Assembly (NCBI RefSeq): GCF_910592395.1
Contig: NC_088310.1
Location: forward strand, 1,125,501 to 1,189,500
Direction: 5' to 3'
Origin: Lineus longissimus
Lineage: Eukaryota > Nemertea > Pilidiophora > Heteronemertea > Lineidae
Length of the DNA stretch: 64,000 bases
Shown: positions 13,213 through 26,255 of the stretch, piece after piece
Layout of the letters: the number at the start of each line of letters is the position of its first letter
How positions within the stretch are numbered: the first letter of the stretch is position 1
Program-made: the position numbers and the translations under genes
The notes under the pieces: model-generated
The model's database searches: none
What the model saw: the letters and a program-made list of their open reading frames with translations, nothing else
What the model was told of the DNA's origin: nothing

Positions 13213-16060
13213 GTGAAGTTGAAAATCCGGGGATAAATGCAGGATCAAGTTTTCCCGTCGTCGTCCATTGTGGTCGTCGTTGTCTGTAATCAACATTGTC
13301 AGTCATAGACCCTTGACTCAAGTCCTTCACCTGAACTTGTCATGACAGCAAGGGTGATTCTAACCCACACTGACCATCTTGTCTACGGCATTCCATTGAT
13401 TGTTGTCCGCTGCTATGGAATCCGCCTTATTTGACCATTAACAGGTGTCTAGATTGGTAACCATGGTATTAACAAGATGGCTACCACAACCACCTACCGC
13501 CGAAACTCAACGACTAATTGTCCTTTCTTTCCGAGTGATGATGTCTACCCTCATTACTTGTATTATACACATTTATTGGAAAAACATGTATTATTAGGAT
13601 GATTTGCCCCTTGTCATGTCAAAGATATTGTGAACTAAATCGTACCGGTAGCAAAGGGGGCAGTTCGCTGGATGTGACCTTGTGAGAACCCCGTAAAGGG
13701 AGCAAGGTAACAAGTCCGGCAAGATGTCGCCCCTTGAGACTTGGAATTATTAGACCGTGCTTATGAGGCCTGGCAGCACGCAGAGACTGCGATATGTTCC
13801 ATCAGTCACAGGTCACAAACGCATGAGAAGAGGCTCCCCTGAGACAAGGGGTTAATGTGTTCACAGTAGCAACTGCATAAAAATGGACATATAAAGCAAT
13901 AAAAATGTTAAAACGGAATAAAACTTGTCAAACTTAGATTTAAAATTAGATATGAACTGATACTTTATGGGCGAAACAAACAACGAATACAGGCAGGGTG
14001 TTCACTTAACAAATATAATATGTATTAACAAGCATTGATTTTATATTCGGTTTATAAGATAATTGTCATTCTCTTATGTTTGTAATTTCCTATTGATGTA
14101 CGATTTCATACAAAATGAACTGTATATGTATACGTTGAACAAATAAAGATGAACTTTCTTCCTTTTATGAACACTGTGCTGACATGTTGTATTCCATTGT
14201 TTATTTCGACAACCTGGCGAAACATATGAAATGTTCAGCAACAAATGACTCAGTTTAACAACGGGATGTGGAAGACATGGCGAATACGAATATCCGACTA
14301 GAAGAGTCAAGACAAGCAATGGGAGGCAAAATCAACACGTGCACTTTGTCTGGTTCGATCATTTTCCACCAGGAGACTCTGCTAGTTATTGCGGCAGCAG
14401 TTATGCTTTGTCACACACTGCTGTTCTTATGTAATAGATGGATTCATGAAGTGTAAAGCTGTAGATTGTTACTAGATTTCAATTCTTATGAAATATTTGT
14501 TCCGATTACTCGTTCGGTAGTTGTAGATATATGTATAGAGTTAGATGACGTAATACATGCAAGAGGGTGCACACTCCATGTTTTATTGTATTCTATTTCA
14601 AGGTTGTAAGTTTATTGACAAATAGTCCAATGAATTGATTTCATGCCGCAATAGAATTATATCATGTTGAGATTGTCGTTGTTGTTGATTTGAGTTTTTG
14701 TTCCTTCTAGGTCTTGGAAAGGCAGAGACCACCAATAGAGACCTTTGATAACTTGTAAAATGAGGTAATTGTAATGACCCATTCGGTACCTGAGACAGAA
14801 ACTAATCATTTCATTTATTTTAAAAATTATACTTAAAATATGTTATCGTTTATGAGATATCATAAAACTTGAGGTGGTGGGTTGTTTTAAAACGACCGTT
14901 CATCGAGCAATAGGGGTGACTTGTGATCAGAATGTCATAATGTCAATACCTTAAATTGGTACATCACTTGTGACCTTTGACCAGTTACCTTACTTTGGTT
15001 GCCAATTGATGCCATGTACAGGGTGGATGCCAAGCCAAGAAACAAACACTCATATGAGTGAGCAAAGAAGGATTGAATTGAATAAGAATAAAGTCCCCTC
15101 AAGCTTTACACCATGAGTTGTGCTGCTCGACCTTGGTCTCCTAGGGGAGGATCGGCGACACCTTGAGGTCGACTCATCATCTTGAGGGTCTGCAGCGCGA
15201 CACAATGCCGCCCCTATGACCCATCTTGCCAGGGACCAGTTCTTCCCGCCTATTGTCCAATACCCCACCGCAGTCTTCCACTGGTCTCAGGTGGAGAATC
15301 GCAATAATGGAGTTATTGATCAATATTTCTTTAGCGTTATTTGAGACGCCTTTTTAACCGACCAAACCCAGACCACCATCTTTGCCGTGTAATGAGAAAT
15401 TACAGGTTTAAAAAACATGGCTTTTGCGCTAGCGTGCTTGTATCGAATAGTATTGTTCTTTGTGTCGTCAGGGATTGCATTTGAGGATTCAGATGAGGAC
15501 ATAATCACCCAATAGAAAAATGACGGGAACTAAATGCTCAACCCGAATGTATTTTTCAAAGCAATGATTATTAACCACCCCATGATAATTTCTTAAATGG
15601 CTGCCAAAACCATTTGAAATGTGACCTATATTATAATGATATTTTCTTACAATTACTGTATCAAGTTCAAGGTTGCCAGTCCGAAAACATGCTGGTCACG
15701 AAAAAATGCATATTTGCTCGAAAACTGAGTATGGCTGCATCAATTGAGAAGTGTTGTGTTCTCGCATAAAAACACCTGAAGGCGTAAATCTATTGTCAGT
15801 GGTGCTTTACATGTCCTCCGTGTTCATGTCATATCTATATGTATACAGGTTAGTCATTTTGCGTTACTGGATGAGCGCTAGTGATATATAGAGCTTTACA
15901 TATCTCAAGGCACAGGTTGTCAGATTATTTGAAGGCTCAGTATTCTGACTATCTTGATGATTTGACTGGAGGTAGTAAAATCTATATCGGATTAGATTTT
16001 GCTTCGGTTGATTCATATTTAGTTTATTGACCTTATAAAAATACGTCTATTTGAAAGTGT
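13213..16060. other. Intergenic
   Basis: No supported gene. A 59-codon ATG frame with one hydrophobic segment lies at 14277-14456 (see findings). A 14-bp perfect palindrome CACTCATATGAGTG lies at 15047-15060. Confidence 0.6.
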
Positions 16061-16665
16061 AGTCATGGGTTTAGCATTGGTCATGGGTTTGAAAGAGTAG
16101 ATCATGGGTTTGAAAGCATTGGTCATGGGTCGGAGCAGGTAGGTAATGGGTTTGAAAGAGTAGGTCATGGGTTTGAAAACATTGGTCATGGGTCTGAGCA
16201 GGTAGGTAATGGGTTTGAAAGAGTAGGTCATAGGTTTGAAAGCATTGGTCTTGGGTCTGAGCAGGTAGGTAATGGGTTTGAAAGAGTAGATCATGGGTTT
16301 GAAAGCATTGGTCATGGGTCTGAGCAGGTAGGTAATGGGTTTGAAAGAGTAGGTCATAGGTTTGAAAGCATTGGTCTTGGGTCTGAGCAGGTAGGTAATG
16401 GGTTTGAAAGAGTAGATCATGGGTTTGAAAGCATTGGTTATGGGTCTGAGCAGGTAGGTAATGGGTTTGAAAGAGTAGGTCATGGGTTTGAAAGCATTGG
16501 TCTTGGGTCTGAGCAGGTAGGTATTGGGTTTGAAAGAGTAGATCATGGATTTGAAAGCATTGGTCATGGGTCTGAGCAGGTAGGTCATGGGTTTGAAAGA
16601 GTAGGTCATGGGTTTGAAAGCATTGGTCTTGGGTCTGAGCAGGTAGGTAATGGGTTTGAAAGAGT
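16061..16665. repeat. 63-bp higher-order minisatellite (3 x 21 bp), about 9.5 copies
   Basis: Each 63-bp unit holds three related 21-bp subunits: GGTAATGGGTTTGAAAGAGT, GGTCATGGGTTTGAAAGCAT, and one containing GGTCTTGGGTCTGAGCAGG. The marker GAGCAGGTAGGT occurs nine times between about 16.13 and 16.65 kb. Since 63 is a multiple of three, one minus-strand frame (16019-16717, ATG start, 232 codons) stays open through the array and reads as 7-residue repeats such as FKPMTYS and LRPMTNA. See findings for whether this could be a real protein. Confidence 0.96.
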
Positions 16666-17439
16666 CATTAAACTTTACCCTTTCCAAAACATATTTCAAA
16701 ATTGGAAAAACTTTCATTCTTTTCTTTGTAACAATTTTTTTCAGTCGCAGTTACAAATCAAAATATTATGATCACAGGGGGTGCTAACTGCCTGCACTTA
16801 GGCCTTGAGGCAGAAACAAACCTACTGTGACACTGTCTATCTTAAACATATTGAAAAAATCTCTGGTGCTAATTAGTGCGTACTAACATGCGATTATAAA
16901 TAATGCAAACAACAATAGATTTTCCATCCTAGATCAAAGGAAAAAAGCTAAGAACGTTATCCGTTATAGATTTCTTGTGAAGTTTTTCTGGCGAAAAAGG
17001 ACAGATCCATTAAATCTTTTCTAACACTTTTTCAGAAAGTTTGTTTTAAATGTTTTTTGATCGGTCGATACTGAGAATAATGGGCCTCCTTCTTTACCGT
17101 GGGCGCTAGGCCTAGGAGACGGAGCATCTCCTTAATATTTCACGTTCCTATCATTAATTATGAATTGCAATGTTCACCTAAGGCATTTCAACATTTCAGT
17201 CTCCTGAAACAAAGGAAGCGTGATATTACATCAGAAGCTGTGTTGTCTGGTGATCCAAATGTAAGAGTCAATGGAATCTTCTGCGAATTCTGTACAGCTT
17301 AACATCTCTGGGAATTTCATGGGCCTTAATCTGTTTTCATTGGAAAACTCGTGCTGTCAAGGGAAATGACATACTAGCTTATTCAGTGTCCAGTACACGG
17401 ACATAGTATAGCTCGTATAGATACATCTGGACATAAACA

Positions 17440-17930
17440 AAGACGGTGTCTCGTACTGACTCCATCGACTCGTCACCTGATCCCTGACGTCCGCATGAAG
17501 AACACACCCCAATCTGCTGCTGTGAAACGCCATCAATAACCATTATCAGCCATCAAAAAATGGGCGGACGCCCGCCACTAATTAGGCATGAGAATCCTGC
17601 CTCACACCTGATGCATGGCGGCTGCAGTTGTCTTAAATCGAATTCTCCGCATCATCAGCCTCTGGCCTCGCACCCTAATTGTCTTATCAATAAATGCAGC
17701 GGAGGCTAACATGATTGTTGAGTTAAGATCAATGCATCTCGGTCGAGGAAACCGAGACCCTGAGGTCTGCTCCGCCTCCTTTCATTGATTCCTCTTTTAT
17801 AAGAAGTGGTTCTTGCTTACCATTGTCGCTGAGGTGTCGATGCCCTCATCAGCCCGCAGACACTTACCATACTCATTACAGATGTACTCGCTCATTAATC
17901 AATGCAAGGGACGAGTATTTAGGGTGCTTG
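17440..17930. promoter_or_regulatory. Candidate cis-regulatory segment
   Basis: No gene here. This block is less AT-rich than its surroundings and dense in motif-like words: CACCTG E-boxes, CTAATTAGG homeodomain-type site, TTATCAATAA, and TACCATTGTC (Sox-type). A short hairpin TCTCGGT/ACCGAGA lies near 17740. A downstream enhancer of the prospero gene is inference from composition and location only. Confidence 0.2.
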
Positions 17931-19700
17931 ATCTTCTTGAAGATGTGGCTTTCATCCCAAGCCCCACATGAGTATTCCAACTAGATAGTCTTCCTCCTTT
18001 GAATGTATTTGCCTCTTGCCTAGATTACAGATCATTACGTTTACCAGTGCAGGGCTGATAATGTCCTGTGCACACTTGGCTCTCAAGAATGAAGTAAGCA
18101 TACTTAAGTAGCTGACAGCCTCTCCCCTGCCCTTTAAAGGACACTGTATACATCCATATTCCCTCTGATAGTTCATACTACGTCGTACATGTAGGCGAAT
18201 CCAGAAACACAATCTCAGCCGCCTTGATCAAAGGAGCTGATTCTGTATGTGGCTGGGTGGAGCGTCTTAAGACAAATCAATAAAATGCTCTATATCATTT
18301 GTAAAGAAACAGTGAATGTCAAATCAAAAATAACAAAGTGAGAGTACTTTCAGATCAGATTCTGTTCAGTTCCAGTTCTAGAAAATCAATCTTGGCGAAA
18401 GAAAGTGTTTTATCATGAGATGGCTGTTTGATAAAAGACAACGCTTTCCCCAAGAAATAGATGTTGATTGACTAAGGAGGAGTGTCTTCATTATGTGCTC
18501 TTTCCATTGGGACAGTAAAACATCACCTTAAGATAAGTGGGTCAGACAAAGACTAACTTGGCTTGACGCGTTCGTACTGATGTTGTCAACTCATAATGTT
18601 GTGCAATTGTGTTGTACTTGAAGTTTGCAAGGAAATGTTAGATTCTTCCTTCCTTGGAGGAGTGTCTTATGATCATCAGTAACTTTGCAAAGACATTTCG
18701 TAAGAAAATGAAGGTGCATTTTGAGACTGTTGGACCTGAATAGAGTAAAATGTAGAATTTATGAACGATATTGATGAGGACATGATCAGGATCAGAACTT
18801 CTTTATATCATTTGACTGGATTCAATAATCTTGATTGATCTTTCTTCATAAGGGATGCATCTCTGTTTACATGGGAGGAGTGTATTAGAAAATCAATAAA
18901 CATATCTTGTAAGCAAGCATTCGTTAGGCGAGAGCATGGTGTCTTCGGTTCATTCTCAGAGACATGGCATCTTGTAGCAGGTTGTCGCAAGAGGAAATGT
19001 TATGATGGGTATTCCAAGTCCTACAGAAAGAGCGGAGCACATGATGATAATATCAATGTCAGCCTTTTTGAACTCAGTTTATGGGTAACAGTAATAGTTT
19101 GTGAAAAGGTTCTATCTTGGGGCGGTTTATTGGAGACAATGTAACCTTTTTATTGGATTCCAAAATATCTATGTTTGTGGCATAAATATTATATAATCTG
19201 GTAAACGCTGGATTTTCTGGAAACTCGACATCATTTGAGATGAAAAACATAATTAAATGCAATAAAGAAACCCAGCTGAACTATAAGTGTTCGGTTTTTA
19301 GGGGATGACTAGACATAGCTCTGTAACCTTTGATGATGTGAATATCTAGACTTTGTTTTCTGATAAACCCAGATACCATCTGAAATCAATTTGTTGTCTT
19401 CCAATAAAGTAGAGAAGATATACAAGACTAGTTTGTTGAATGCTGAGTCATCACAATGTTTGAGAATTGTTTTCTGAAAAAATGAAATCAATACTTATCA
19501 TCTTTAAACAACGAGGTGGCTTTCCTCTGATGCTCATCGCTAGTGACAGTGCTACTGAAGACAAAAGTTAAAGTCTTGAGTTTGTAGTCTGATATCACCA
19601 ATGCACGCTATATGCTATCACCCAACTACACACTTAAACCCCGGTCTAACCTGAACCTTTCAGCAAATCTCATCGAAAATCTTCGATAGACAGCTTCCTC

Positions 19701-19729
19701 CGCTATTGAAATCGATAAATTCAATAGCG
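19701..19729. other. Perfect 10-bp inverted repeat with a 9-nt loop
   Basis: CGCTATTGAA at 19701-19710 and TTCAATAGCG at 19720-19729 are exact reverse complements around ATCGATAAA. An imperfect outer pairing of AGCT with AGCT extends the symmetry. It could be a hairpin or a dyad protein-binding site. Confidence 0.75.
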
Positions 19730-20890
19730 CAGCTCTCTTATTGTCATTTCATCATGAACTAGAGATGAGAAAAACACACAAGGCCTCTCCACCATTCAGG
19801 GAACATATTCATCATTTCATATTTTTTGTCTTTTATGTGATGCTTGTATTTATCTATCGACATCATTGTGCAAGATTTAAACGCTTGGCAATGTTCCAAC
19901 CGGCATCGTTCGGAGCAGTCTTGTGATTTGATCAGTTATTGCTTTATCGATTGGGAAAAACACAATTTAGCAAATCTGAAAAAAGACTGCAGAGTAACTT
20001 TTGGAGGATGCTCGGCTCTCTTCTTTCTATGCATGATATCCTTGTTAGTCTGTAGTCTTCAGTGTAGATGTATGAAATAAGGAGTTTAGTAGGTAGCTGT
20101 CCGTTAGTCTGCATTCGGCAGTCTAGCCACTCTCAGTTGTCTGATGGCCATGGCAATATTTGTGAAAATATTTTTGTTTTCTTGTGAACTGTTTCTGAGA
20201 GAGACACCCGATATCGCTGAACACATGTTCTGAAGTGGCAAGAATCCACCTAGTAATCAAAGTATTTCTTATACAAATGAAGTAGCCTGTTGGAAATCAA
20301 TAGTCAATCTCGAAATAACTCCATCTGGCAATCCTTCTCTTTGGTTAATTATCAAGTTAAGGTTACTGATGGTAGGGTTCGGGTTCAAACTACTTGGCCA
20401 ATTATAGGCCAGCTCTGTTGCTTGACACTTTTATCAAGTCCACTCCTCACTCATTGATCACCTTTACGTCTCACAAACGATCCTGTCTTCAACTTGTATC
20501 CTCTTCTGTTTACAATGCAATATGTATATGTCATTATCTTTCAAGTAAAATCCAGTGTTTGTTGAAAGATATTTCTAGATGTTCTGGGAGTTCCTGCGTA
20601 TGCCAAGAGTTCTGTTACATAAACAGTAGGAATATGAAGAAAATGTACTATGATCAAAGGTGATGCCATTTTGCATTTTGATACGTCTTCTGCCAGAGGC
20701 ATGCCGGATTCGTCTGAAGTAAAAGTGATGGCCGGAACGTTTGTAAGACTATCATATATAGAATCTTCCAGAGTATCTTTATAGAAATGGTCGCTGTTTA
20801 AGGTCAAGTTAATGACTTTGTTCTTATATAGATATGAAATGAGGTAATGCCTATTTGTGGTCATGCCGCAATGCTGTCTCTTTGACCTGT

Positions 20891-20985
20891 TGCAATGGTG
20901 CTGAGGTTATGATGTGGACCGGGCTTGATGCTATTCGTCAAAAGGTCACTGGTTTGAACCTCGGCGTGAGACTCGGGGCAGGTTT
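20891..20985 (+). mobile_element. Possible tRNA-derived SINE head
   Basis: GGTTTGAACCTC (20951-20962) is a near-consensus B box preceded by AAAAGGTCACT, and GAGGTTATGATGTGGA about 48 bp upstream could be a degenerate A box. No 3' tail or target duplication was identified. A second copy elsewhere in the genome would decide this. Confidence 0.3.
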
Positions 20986-22114
20986 GTTTGTCAAACTGGC
21001 GTGACTTCAAACAGGTAGTAATGTTGATTGAGCAGCTCATCTAAATTCTACTGAAATGTTTCAGGATAGATCATCGCTAAACCAGGGATGTGTTGCCTCG
21101 TCTGGAGATGAAGTTTTAAAGTTATCATCAAACTATTCTAATTGTACTAATTAAGACATTCAATTTTCTTTGACTTGTGTGCCAATAATACGGACAGGCA
21201 GTTTAAAGTCTTAAAAATACATATGCTTAAATCATTTCAGACAAGATGCTGAACCCATCCCTGGAATATGCCTTATTAGGAAAAAATATGTTTCTTTTTC
21301 CACTTAGTTGGCAATTACTTGTGAAATACTATACCGCCATACTTCAGAGAAGAATTCAACAAGATTTGTTTATGAGGAAAAGACTTCAAAAGGCACATGT
21401 CTTTCAGGTGATTTCAGTGCGAATTATATCTAATCGACTTATATTCTCAAACTACGTTATGGAAATGACTGCTTTGTTTTGATCCCTTTATAGCACTTTG
21501 ATACATTTGATCACCACTTGAGACTTATAGCTATTACTTGCAATGGCGAATTCTTTGTCTCAACGGCCTTAATCATTATAATGTAATGTATTTTTCAGAG
21601 AAAAAGGGCTGTGTCATCTCCTCTTTAGATGAGTGTGTTCCAAGCATGTCCTAAAGGTTTTCCTAGTTTGGAGTTAATTCTTAGTTCCCTGCCATTATAT
21701 CTGTTTTTCTAAATTTAAACTGAAGATAGATGTGTCATATGTCTATCAATTTGCAATGCAATTTGAGATAGATAAACTGTGGAACTTTAGCCTGATGTAC
21801 ATAGAAGTGATGTAACCTCAATGTAACCATAGATTGACTTGTCAGGAGCATCACATCACTGCCGAAACACTTTTTTCATGACGATCTGAGCCTGTTTCTA
21901 TTGTTTTGGTGTAATTATCGGTGATGCTGGCCATTTATTGGTTTTGCCAAGGTATTTTTCAGCAGTAACATGCTACAGTGACGCTGGGTCATTACGTGTC
22001 CTTCAGGCATAAACCAACAAGACACCCCAGTTGTTCTGTCCTTCAGCAGTAACGTGACAAGGCTGACACTTGCTTTCTGATATAAAATTGGCTGAACAGC
22101 CAGGGCAAGGGATA

Positions 22115-22305
22115 CAGTGGAACCCCGGTCGGCGGCCACCCCGGTAACGTGACCACCCCGCCATGACGACCGAGAATCGCCGGTCCCGAATGGTTCCCTC
22201 TCTAATAACCATTACAAGGTCCCCGGTAACACGACCAGCCCGGTACCCAGACCACGACCACTGGATTGGGCGATCCCAATGACCAAATTCACCGCTCTTA
22301 CCCGA
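22115..22305 (+). mobile_element. Short non-autonomous dispersed element, copy 1 (CAGTGGAACCCCGG end)
   Basis: It starts CAGTGGAACCCCGGTC right after TA and continues with GC-rich repeats of the type CCCCGGTAACGTGACCACC. The same ~190 bp occurs reverse-complemented at 52873-53057, and the two copies share their far end (CCACTGGATTG, TGACCAAATTCACC). The CAGTGGAACC start after TA resembles termini of pogo/Tigger-type DNA transposons, which insert at TA. No matching inverted terminus is seen at the far end, so it may be a solo-end or degraded MITE. There is no coding capacity. Confidence 0.75.
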
Positions 22306-24880
22306 CCAAAGGGCCTAATTGCCGTGAAAAGACGAATGCCAGTACTTCACTCCCTCTTCTTTTAGATAACTACATCAACTTTAGATTGATATATCCTGGG
22401 TGGTGAAGATTATCTCCAATAAATCAATTTGACGAAAGCACAATATTGTACCAAAATCATTGGCCATTTTGTGCCTGCAGGTCTGGCAAGAGAACCAATG
22501 TCATTGGATCTGAGTGTTCACTTGTTCTACCAAAACTCACTTATTCCCTTCCCGATGGCGTTTTTTAACCTGAGCTCCAAGCCCCGAGGGCACTTTCAGT
22601 GGCGCTGTGGCGCACGCGACACTGGGAGCTTCCTTTGTAATAGGAATCCTATTGAGGAATTATAATATTCCCCAGCCTCTTGCTCGGTTTATTTAAAGAC
22701 CCTGCCGGTACTCAGACGCCACCAATGGATTCACAGCTTTGTCTTAATTGCTTATGGCCATGGCCTTCAGTTGGAATTTTTTTGGTTTCGAACAAAAACA
22801 TTTCACAAAGGTTTTCAGATATTCCACCTGAATACTGCTGTATTGATTTCTTTTAAGTGTATGCCATAGTCTAATATATTCAAAATGGCTACATTTGTTT
22901 TTTAAGGTGTCATACTGAAAAACGGTACCATACTAGTACTTGAAAAGAAATGTGTTGATAAAACGGTAAAAAATACACATGCCCTTTGGGTCTCTGTGTT
23001 CCATTCAGTGCTAAACATGGATCAAACATCTATATTTAATCTGATTTATAGAGAGCAGATTAGATATGGTGATGACGCAGCATTTTGGTACAGATGCACC
23101 GTTTAACCCGAAGGTTGGGGGTTCATTTTGTATTTGGCGCCATGGCACACGGTCACCATTACTTTTTGGTTGACTTGACTCGCTGATGGTTCCCAAGGCT
23201 GAGCCATGTGTGGGATAGGCTGGTTGTCATGATTGGAGAAATCTATCCTTCGAGGAAAAGATGGCACAAATACTGAAGCACACCTTTTTGGCAGAACTAT
23301 TAGGACTCACACTCAAAATTTATCTCTACCAACCTCACATGTTGCCACAAGAACCAGTTCAGTTATTTTTTGCTGTCCAAGTTTAAATTTATCATTTAGT
23401 GATTGCCAGTAATTGACTTGAAGATATTCCTGTTGATAGTACTTGCTTCGTCGAGGTTTAGTACTTTTTCTTCCCAATGGGGAAGTATTGGCAGAAACCT
23501 TACAAGAAGCTTTTGCCAGAAATTTCATGTGGCCCCATCTAAACTTCAGCTTTACTGGTTTAAAGTTTGACTTTATATAAAAAAGCTCTGAGAATTCCTA
23601 CTCAAAGAGCTTGATAAAATCCTCAACAAATGTCAATAAATGATACCTCTAAGTCATATAGACATCACTGTTGTTGTCACTATGGTGATAAAAAACGCAT
23701 GTCTCAGATAGCGGGACCTTTTCTGTTTGTGCGCTTAGTAAGGATAAGCAAAGATTACTCGTTGATCTTGCTTTGAAATAACAGAAGATATCGTTTCTTA
23801 CTCTAGAATTCTGACTTATCTATCGAAATGTAATACGATTCCTTGAGTCGGCGCAGCTCTGCGCCTTAGCTTTAAAAGATTCCTTATCTCAAGCTCTTTG
23901 TCGCTGACAATACTCGAGTCTGTGGCAAATTAACCTTTCCCAGCTTATGGAGATGATCTTTTTCTATCTGTGATTCCTCAAGCCCACATTGCCTCGCCTA
24001 TTGTCTCCTCGTTATTTCTCCTCTTAACCTTCCATTTTCAAACCGACATGGGATGGCACGATGATTAAGCAACAAAGATGGCTTAACTTTGATATCTTGT
24101 ATCGGGATAAAACCATATAGTACTCATTGCAGATGCAACGATAAAATCAACCACTGGAGAGTTCTCCTTATTCGCGTATCTTAGCTCGTGATGTTCTTGT
24201 CCCTGGTGGCGCGGCGCGCATTGTCCGCACATCAAACAGCAGAAAGCATCGCAAGAATTTATCATGCCGGGGAGGTTTCCTCACAAGTTTAAGCCGCTTA
24301 TTTCATCTTAAATCTGATCTCTATTGTGCCAGAACGAGATGTCAACATGATTTTCTCCATTTGACGTCGGCTCCAAGGTGACTTTTGAGAAATAGAATAC
24401 CCAGATCAAGAGATCAACTAGTTTGTCTAATTTTTCAATGCTTTTTTCTTCAGATTAGTTGCTTGTATTTTGAGATATTCAGAGAAGCGATACCTTGCTG
24501 CCCTCACAGATATCTCATTTCTCTTAGATTTTAAACGTTTCTAAAAGTCAGTTTCAATGATTTTTCTCTTTGGGAACTGACCTGAACTTCTATTTTCGTT
24601 GCGTTACTGATTTTCTGTCAAACTAGAGTTAGAAATTGTTTCTTCAATGAGATGCATGAAAAGATACTTTAAAAACCTTTACATTTGAAGTTTTGACTCC
24701 AACTTTCAAAAGTTATAGTTAAAAACAGGCCAGTAGTAAACTTATTCCAAGATTGGCCTCTTGGTCAGCTGATCAACAACTTGGGGTTGAATAGTTGATT
24801 CAGTGAAAGTGGACCTCGCAAAATTATGGTGTAGTTCTACTTAAAATAGTTATGAAGAGAGTCTGAAATGTAGAATTCTT
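22306..24880. other. Intergenic, nothing recognised
   Basis: Only short frames without recognisable domains; no clear repeats. Confidence 0.55.
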
Positions 24881-25400
24881 GGCTCAGATGAGTGAAGGGT
24901 AGAAGTAGGGTGGGGAAAAAGGGGACAAGCGGATTAGGCAGGTAAAATATTGGGCGTATAGGTTTTCACCTGCAACACCCACTTGTCACTATATGTATTG
25001 CAGTGGCAGTCATTACACAAAATCTAACTTTGAAATTAAATTGATCTAGTAAATAGAAAAGAAGTTTTTTTCTCGTTTACAGTATGTCTCTTTGTTGGAT
25101 CTGATTATTCAAGGAAATTCTGGATTTTGTCTAAATTCGAGATGGGGATTTAGGACAGGAAATATCACCAGATATGACAAACTTCTACGAGACTCAAAAC
25201 TTTAAATCTGAGGGTGTGTCTTTGTTGAGCTCTGATGGTAAAAGGAGGGCAGGGATTAGGACTCGGGAGACGAGATGAGCGGATTTGTGCTGGAAAATAT
25301 TGGTAGATATGTCAAACGTCTCAAAGCGTTAGGATAAGAGGAGATGTTGCTTGAAATATTGGCAGGCGGTTCCTCAAACTTATTGGTAATGTAATCGGGA
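24881..25400. repeat. Diverged ~130-bp tandem repeat, 2 clear and 1 weak copy
   Basis: TGTCTCTTTGTTGGATCTGA (about 25085) and TGTGTCTTTGTTGAGCTCTGA (about 25215) start two related units. Each continues to GGAAA(T/A)AT with AGATATG(A/T)CAAAC (about 25160 and 25292). A weaker copy may lie at 24.88-24.96 kb (GCGGATTAGGCAGGTAAAAT). Open frames across it are short and not conserved between copies. Confidence 0.55.
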
Positions 25401-25922
25401 GATACTCTCTGGGGATTTGAATACAACATCAAAGATACAACGACAGTCAAATACGAGAATATGAACCAGAAGTGTTCTCAGGATTTTCTTCTTCTATTTT
25501 TTTTCCAGTAACTTTAGTTTTGTAGAAATATAACCGTAATCTTTTGCCACCTTTGTTTCATCTTAAATATTTACAATGTACTACTAAATGTAACAATGAG
25601 TCTTTACAACAGTCATCAGGTGTAATCCTTTGTGGCTAAGTACTTGTGCTGCTTTCCTAACCCTTAGGCAGTTGTCATAGGCGATTACATTCTACTTAAG
25701 ACCATTAAACGCTGCTAATAACCCTAGCAAAATACCACAGAACTCGTGTCAACAACGGCACCTGACTTGTTCTTGATCTGCTGTATTCCCACACTCCACA
25801 ACCACAGCCACAGAACGCCTTCATTCATTATTTATAACAAACCAGAGCTAACTTCCTTTAAACCATTAGACCAACATGGCGCATTTTCTTTCTGGGCGGC
25901 TGCCCTAAAGTAAATGCTGTTG

Positions 25923-26255
25923 TTTCCTCCTGTGGCTAACGTGACTGCATTAGGGGCTTCCTGTCACCTTCTGGGTACATGGTCCTCGAGGGCTGGTCTT
26001 ACCTAATAAGTGTGACTGAGTATTTTTGTGCAAAGTTGTCGAAGGTGTCCTCTGCTTAAGTTTGGCTTGTCCTTGGTTATAATCGCAAACTCAAATGCTG
26101 GTCATTTTCCTTCTATGGGCTAACCTGACCTATTATTAGGTAATGGGCTACCTGTCACCTTTCAGGTATACGGACCTCGAGGGCTGGTGTTCCCTAATAA
26201 GCGTGGCAGAGTATTTTGTTCAAATCTAACAAAGGTTTTCTCTGCTTTGGTTGCT
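25923..26255. repeat. Diverged ~190-bp tandem duplication
   Basis: Copy 1 is about 25923-26056 and copy 2 about 26106-26250. Shared landmarks in order are TGGCTAAC/GGGCTAACC, CTACCTGTCACCTT or CTTCCTGTCACCTT, CCTCGAGGGCTGGT (25984 and 26174), CCTAATAAG, GAGTATTTT and CTCTGCTT. Identity is moderate. Confidence 0.75.

Larger units (their letters stand above)
16666..22114. other. Intergenic desert
   Basis: Contains the candidate regulatory block at 17.4-17.9 kb, the dyad at 19701-19729 and a possible SINE head at 20.9 kb. GGAGGAGTGTCTT or near variants occur at about 18474, 18653 and 18868, a weak sign of another decayed ~200-bp repeat. The frames at 20394-20663 and 20541-20864 overlap on opposite strands and match nothing I know. 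Confidence 0.55.

Noticed and set aside
20331-20360. TCTTTGGTTAATTATC resembles the start of miR-9
   Set aside because: Only the first ten bases agree and no hairpin partner is seen.
20394-20864. Overlapping 89- and 107-codon frames on opposite strands
   Set aside because: Both cannot easily be genes; neither has a recognised domain or supporting signals.
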